DNA of 64,000 nucleotides from Owenia fusiformis (Eukaryota > Annelida > Polychaeta > Sabellida > Oweniidae): contig CAIIXF020000007.1 in NCBI GenBank assembly GCA_903813345.2, positions 23,921,564 to 23,985,563 on the forward strand, given 5' to 3'. Each line of letters begins with the position of its first letter. Position 1 is the stretch's first letter. Below the pieces are notes generated by a model that made no database searches, was not told the origin of the DNA, and was given only the letters and a program-made list of their open reading frames with translations. Of this stretch, positions 42,023-49,403 are shown piece by piece. The position numbers and the translations under genes are program-made.

Positions 42023-45000
42023 CGTACGTCCGGCAGTTTTCTCCTAAACCGCTACAGATATCACCTTTAAATTTTCAGGGATAACTTATGAGTGCATACA
42101 GATGTGGATGAAAAAAAATTATCTCGATACATACTTCCTGTCGGCCATTTTGAAGTCAAATGCTAAAATCCTTGTCTGCAAACTTTTAGAAAAACGACTT
42201 CACTGTTGCTTTTAAAACTTTAACATCTTGTTCAGCTCACTTCATTCTAGATCTGATTAGGTTTTGGACCTGTTAGCTCAGTCATGTCAGCCATTTTGAA
42301 TGTTTTAAGAAAAGTTAGCGCACGATAGTACTTTGTATCATATTGAATGGTGTTTTTCAGTTTTCATACTTTAACTATTTAGTAGCTTTATAAATAATTT
42401 CAGGTGTACTTTGTTGTAAAAGTCTATGTTATTGTTAACAGTAGTAATATGTGATAATTTTGTAAAAAGAAATCAGCAAAAACTCATAATCACTTTTTTA
42501 TTGTCGGCCATTTTTGATTTTTCCGTCCTAAAATTTTGTCTGTAAAGTCTTGTCTACGCGTTTTCAGGTGAACCGTTTGGTAGATCAATTTCAAATTTTC
42601 AGGGATGATTCTTAGTATGAAAATCTAGATCTGATTAGTTTTTGGGCATTCTGGGTAAATTTCAAGGCAGCCATTTTGGATTTTCCGTCCTAAAATCTTG
42701 TCTGTAAAGTCTTGTCTACGCATTTTCAGATGAACCGTTTGGTAGATCAATTTCAAATTTTCAGGGATGATTCTCAGTATGAAAATCTAGATCTGTTTGG
42801 TTTTTGGGCATTCTGGGTAAATGTCAAGAGGCAGCCATTTTGGATTTTCCGTCCTAAAATCTTGTCTGTAAAGTCTTGTCTACGCATTTCCAGGTGAACC
42901 GTTTGGTACATCAATTAGAAATTTTCAGGGATGATTCTCAGTATGAAAATCTAGATCTGATTAGTTTTTTGGTATTCTGGATACATGTCAAGGCAGCCAT
43001 TTTGGATTTTCCGTCTTAAAATCTTGCCCGTTAAGTCTTGTCTACGCGTTTTTAGGTGAACCGTTTGGTAGATCAATTTCAAATTTTCAGGGATGATTCT
43101 TAGTATGAAAATCTAGATCTGATTAGTTTTTGGGCATTCTGGGTAAATGTCAAGGCAGCCATTTTGGATTTTCTGTCCTAAAATCTTGTTTGTAAAGTCT
43201 TGTCTACGCATTTCCAGGTGAACCGTTTGGTAGATCAATATCAAATTTTCAGGGATGATTCTTAGTATGAAAATCTAGAACAGATTAGTTTTTTGGCATT
43301 CTGGATAAATGTCAAGGCAGCCATTTTGGATTTTCTGTCATCAAATCTTGTCTGTAAAGTCTTGTTTACATGTTTTCTGGTTAACTGTGTGACGGATCAA
43401 TTTCAAATTTTCAGGGGTGTTTCTTAGTATGAAAATCTAGAACTGACTAATTTTTTTTGCGTTCTTGGTAAATTTTAAGGTGGCCATTTTGGATTTTCCG
43501 TCCTTAAATTGTGTCGGTAAAGTCTTGTCTACTCATTTTTAGGATAACCATTTGAAGGGATCACCCATAGGTGGGGACATTTTGTACACATTTGTGTTCT
43601 TGTAATATCTTATAGAATTTACTACATGCATTTTAACTGCAACATTTTTATTATTAACTTTTTATTGTAATTTTAAGCTGGGGAATAAAGATTCAATTTT
43701 ATCGTATTTTATTTATGATTTTTAAAGTATAGTAAGTTGATACTCGTTAGAAAATTACCCTATTACAGTAAGTTGACACACGTTAGACAACTACCATATT
43801 ATCGCCCACTAAGATCGATCTTCAATTACTTAATTATGTTTCCGAATTTTATGTTGCCGTTTCTGTTTTACATTCGGCAATCGGCAACTTTAGATCCACG
43901 GTAATATTTCATGTTATTCAGTATCCAAACTTTTCTAGGTGAGATTAAGATTGCCAGATCACAATGAAATGATCCAGGCTTCTCCATGTACATGTATGTG
44001 TTCAGCTCTAAAAGACTACCACATGTAAAATAAAATCATAACTAAAGAAACAATGGCCTTTTAATGGCCTCTGGGGGCCACTAGGAGCATGTACAATAAT
44101 AAGCATCTAACATGCACTCTAGATCTAGTTTAATAAAGTAATATACAATATTTCGTTTGTTTCAGCTGACCCTAAGCTACTATACTGGACAGATTCTCAA
44201 GCAGTTGAGATCAATCGAATGAACCTGGATGACCTAACTCAAGCCCCTGTTAAGGTCTGGAGCAATTCTGCATCATCATATACACTAGACAAAATTGCTG
44301 TCAATGGTTCCATAATTTATTTCAACAATAAAAAAACGAATCAACTCACTAAGTTAGATAACAGTGAATTCAGCTCGGGTTCTACAATGGTTGGAAAAGA
44401 TTTCTTCTTTGGAATATCTGATTTGGAATACGTGGTCAAATATAAGCCCAGTGGTAAGTTATTTTAGAATCTTATGTAGAAAGGGTGTTTCAAATATACA
44501 TGTACATGTATGTGACTTTCATTGAAATAACAAATGATATTCACCAGTCACGACAAAGTCCAGTGTAATTTTAATTTAATATATCCCCGGGGGTACGCTA
44601 ATATTTTTAATTACACATTTATAGTTTGTTAATTTAATAATGAGAAATAGTAATATAGCGTGAATAGTAAAACAAATATTGAATTCTATATTTTCACCGG
44701 AATCTCACTTGTGAAAGATGCACAGTTATTCACCTCAATAGAATTAAATATTTGTATAATATTCAACTATCCTGAAGTCACTCAAATCCCTGCTAAAATA
44801 TGTACTTTGGCAATTATTATCCCATCAAACGAAGTTCGGAGGGATATAGGGAACGCCTCCGTCCATTCGTCCGTCCAACCGTCCGTCCGGGCAATAACTC
44901 AAATACCGTTGGCCAGATTTTGTTCATATTTTGTACACATATACCCTATGGGGGGTAGAAGTTTTGCTCGAAAGCTGATTTTCAAAATGGCCGCTCATTT

Positions 45001-48000
45001 AAAAATGGCGGCCATTTTAGTGCCGATTTTACAGTAATTTAGGTGCAATATGTAAAACTGAAATAGCAATATGTTTAAATGTAAAACAATTACATACGAC
45101 ATTAATAAAGCTAGAAATGTAGATATTAAAGAAGCACATGGCAGCCATCTTGAAAAATATTATATATATTATATTTTTTACGATTTTTGAATCTTCTATA
45201 AAGGCGTCTTTAAACCATTTAATACATTATTAGATACGATACATGTGTCACAAATGAATAACCAAGATACAGCTACTTTAGTCCGATGCAAGATATTAGC
45301 ATCTTTCATCCTCAAAAGTAACACATGCAAGATGACTTGTGACATCATTGGTTATAAACATCAACAACATGGCAACGGATACACCGTCACTATGAGTACT
45401 CATACATATACTCAGAGGGGGATTAACACCAGAGTTCAAATATGACATACGCTTATAATGTAAACCTGTATTGAGATGACATACACCTCTGATTGGTCCA
45501 AATCGATAAACAAAAATGGCTGATTCAAAATTTTCTAATAAAGCTTCGAATAATATTATGTTGATTCCTGGCATATTAAGCGATATCATAGCTTGGTTTT
45601 TCACATCAAGATAAAGAAATATGTAAGCAATATGTTTGCATCGATTAAAACATCCCGACGATGCGCTATGTTCGAAAATTAACTGGTGAGAATTTGCCCA
45701 AACGAAGGTGGTACGCAAGAGACGTATTATGTCAGTCATCGCTAAAGCTCTGAGGCTTTCCCTCCTCTTGCTCATACTAAAAATACAAGTATTTTCTATA
45801 ATATTGATGTGACCTCATAACATCCGGGACACTCTACCGTGGTATATACTCCGTGGTATATACACCGTGGTATATACAGTTGAAAACGAGGCTGCAGCTG
45901 GACACTGCAGGAAACAATGAAATGCACCCTAATATTTTTAATCATGTGATTGGTTCTTATCCAATGAGAAAGCGAGATATATTTCAATGGTATGATAAAT
46001 ACAGATATCCAACTCTACATCATTCAACACTTGTGTAGTTATATGTATTTTATAATATGTGATGTTGTCTGTCTGTTTGAAGATAACCACCCCTGTTTTA
46101 ACGACAATGGAGGTTGCAGTGACTTCTGCTTCCGTCAAGGTGTCAATGGGGAAGGCACATGTGGTTGTAGAACTGGGAAGGGATTGAAAGCAGATAAAAA
46201 AACTTGTGATTCAAGTAAGTACTCAGTCCTAAATATGTACAGCCTTTGTAAGTGTTACATACTGAGAAAAATGAATTTCATAGTGTAGGTCTAGAATAGT
46301 AGAAATCACAAATACAATTAAAGGAGCAAACATCTTAATATGACCCATCTCCAATTTTTAGGTGTTTTATGTTCAAAGTGTTTCCTCTGATAAATCAACT
46401 CATTTTCCATATTTCCAGTTGGTCTATGTACAGAGTTTATCAAGAATGGTGACTTTGATAAATCATGCAGTCGTAAACCAACCACCTGGTGTAGCTTCAC
46501 ATGTAATCCTGGCTATAGACCTGTTTCTGATCGGAGGAGCATTCACTGTGATGTCACAGGGACCTGGATTTTTAATACAGACACCCTTTGCATGAGTAAG
46601 ATTCTCAAACAAGCAAGAACTTGTAGCTTTGTGTAAAAACCTAATACCAGCATACTACATTATCAGTACAGTTTTATTTTTAAAATTATCATATCATAAA
46701 TACAAGTTCACATTAACAGAACAGCACACATGGTTCTTCTTATCATTTTAGATTGATACATCTGATGATGTCAAGGAAATTGTCCAAGAAATTACCAATT
46801 TATCAGCAAATTTTATTGACAAAATCATCTGATACTTTATACAAGTCCATGATCGTAAGGACAAAGTTCAACCCATCTTTCATCAATCATTATTATTCAT
46901 TCCTTACATTTCCCATAAGGACTATGTAACACTTACAAAAGACATGACACATGTTTTGAGAACTGATATAAATATATGTTAATTTGCAAATTTTATATAA
47001 GGGAGGCCAATAATGTAATGTTTTACATAGGCCTTTGTAGTATGTTAATAACAAGTGTAAAATCTTATTGCAAATAAATAAAACCTAACCTTAAAAAATA
47101 TGGATTGGAGGGGACCCATAAACTATTTTTTGTATTTAGATGATGATTGGAGGGTAGTCTACAGTAGTTACTACTGCATGTCCTGATTGGTTTATAACCT
47201 TGTGCAGATGCACTATGTGATGTACTGTTACATACACTGACTAGCTCTGACTGAGTAACAAGAGTAGGAACTGGACAACTATTTATAAATTGTATGTGTT
47301 GTTTACTTCTGTGTATTTCTTCAAGGTAATACATGTGGAACTCTTCAAATACCTGAGAATAGCATCTCCAGAAATTGTACCTCGAGCCTTTTAGTTCCTG
47401 GAGTGACATGTGGCTTCCATTGTAAGACAAAGTACGAGCCGACTAGTGGAAATAAGGAACGCACATGTCTAAGAGAAGGGCTAAAATGGAGTGGATCCCC
47501 ACTAGTGTGCACAGGTATGATTTGTTTTATATTCCAATTTTAGTATCTGTATCAAAATGTTTGAACTAGGAATGATCACCAGTGCAGCTAATACAGTGAG
47601 TTCAGTTTGAACACACTGTATTATGCAATCCATTCAACATTTAGTGTTTATAACAAAACACATTTTGTTTGAGAAGTGAAAGAGTTCTTTTTCATTTCAT
47701 CACGTTCATGTATAGTTCAGTTTCATACCACAACATTATAAGTTATTGAATGATTTGAAGTGCAATACAGGATATATTCTGCTCGAGAAATTCCGTATTG
47801 GAACGAGACGAAGTTGAGTGCCAATACAGAATATCGAGACAGAATATATCCTGTATTGCACTTCAAATCATTCAATAACATTTTTATCGTGTGATCCTCT
47901 GTATTGCTACTGAGATTGTCCCCTCCGTACCAATATTTTCTGTATTGCGACGGAGATGATCAATGGGGACAATCTCAGTAGCAATACAGATTGGTACAGC

Positions 48001-49371
48001 ACAAGAACTGACCAATCAGAGGGCTTCATTTTACAGATCATACGATAATACTCTTTTTCATTTCATGTTCATGTATTGTTCAGTTTCATATAACAACATT
48101 GCTCTTTTTCATTTCATTTCAACATTACTTTTAATATTTCAGCTATCGACTACTGTAAAAATAATCCTTGTAAAAACAAAGGAGTTTGCCGTCAAACTGA
48201 TGATGTCAGACTTGTGAAGTGTTACTGTAGGCCCCATTTCACAGGCCAGTACTGCGAGACACGTGAGTTGCATGCTGATTATGTAATCAAGATGCTTATG
48301 AATACGTTAACAATCATTTTATGGAAATAAGCTTTTGATAAATAGGGAATACTAAAAGGAGGAATTGGAATTATATTTGTGAGCTCATTGTGAATATACA
48401 TGTACTTGTTCAATTTTTTCACATTTTTTACCCATTATTATATCTTTTATTGACTCTTTAGATGTCATATCACCATGAACTTTAAAAATATGAATTTGAA
48501 AAATAATTGAAGTGAGTAGAGTTAGAATCAGAAGAGATTATGAGAGTGTAAAATGTTTGAAGAAATACTTTCAAAAATCATGTTAATGTCTCACTTACAA
48601 TCGTAATCATATTTGATATCTGATCAAATACAGCAGAAGTTATTTAAAATCAAAGATCGAGGCAGAAATGTCCAAATTCAGTAGAATACCATTTTTGGCC
48701 AGATAACATTAAAAATTAAAAGATTATCTTGATATAAAGTCATAACTGTTGAACTTTCAAACAATAGCATGGCATGGAATAATGAGTGCAAAAAATGTTG
48801 TAAGATTGTGATTTTTCGATACTTACTCGTCTCTTTCCCTTCTAAGCTAACAATCATACATATCACATCTGAAAAAGGACATTATCTTTTCCAAATATGG
48901 AAGTGATTCAGGATGAATATATGTGTAAATGTTTAATTATGAATCTATGTAAGTACATGTACAATGAGTTCACAAACACATGAAATTGCTTGTTCTCAAT
49001 ACATGTGGAAACTACAGTGAAATCTATCTTTTACAAACAATGTCTTCCCAGTATGCTATCTTTTCCTCTTTACAAAATATAATTTTTGTAATGATGACCA
49101 AACTTGGTCACAATATACCAAATTTTCCTTCTTTTGATAGCACAGGAGTGAATTGGATGTAAAAAAATCAATAATTATGCTCCCCTTCAAGCTCTTTGGT
49201 TTAAAGAGATAGACATAACCAGTGTTTACAAAGACGGGGTTTACTGTACTTATCTACTGAAATAGGGTCAAACTTGCACAAAGAATAAGAGAATCGCTTC
49301 CATCTGTTTTTATAATGCAACATTCCTGGTTATTCTTTGATTAGCGATACCTTGGACAACACCCACTAAAG

Positions 49372-49403
<32 letters not shown>

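Noticed and set aside
41899-42084. Open frame with repeated VCLS
   Set aside because: It is translation of a (TCTG)n microsatellite in a repeat element.
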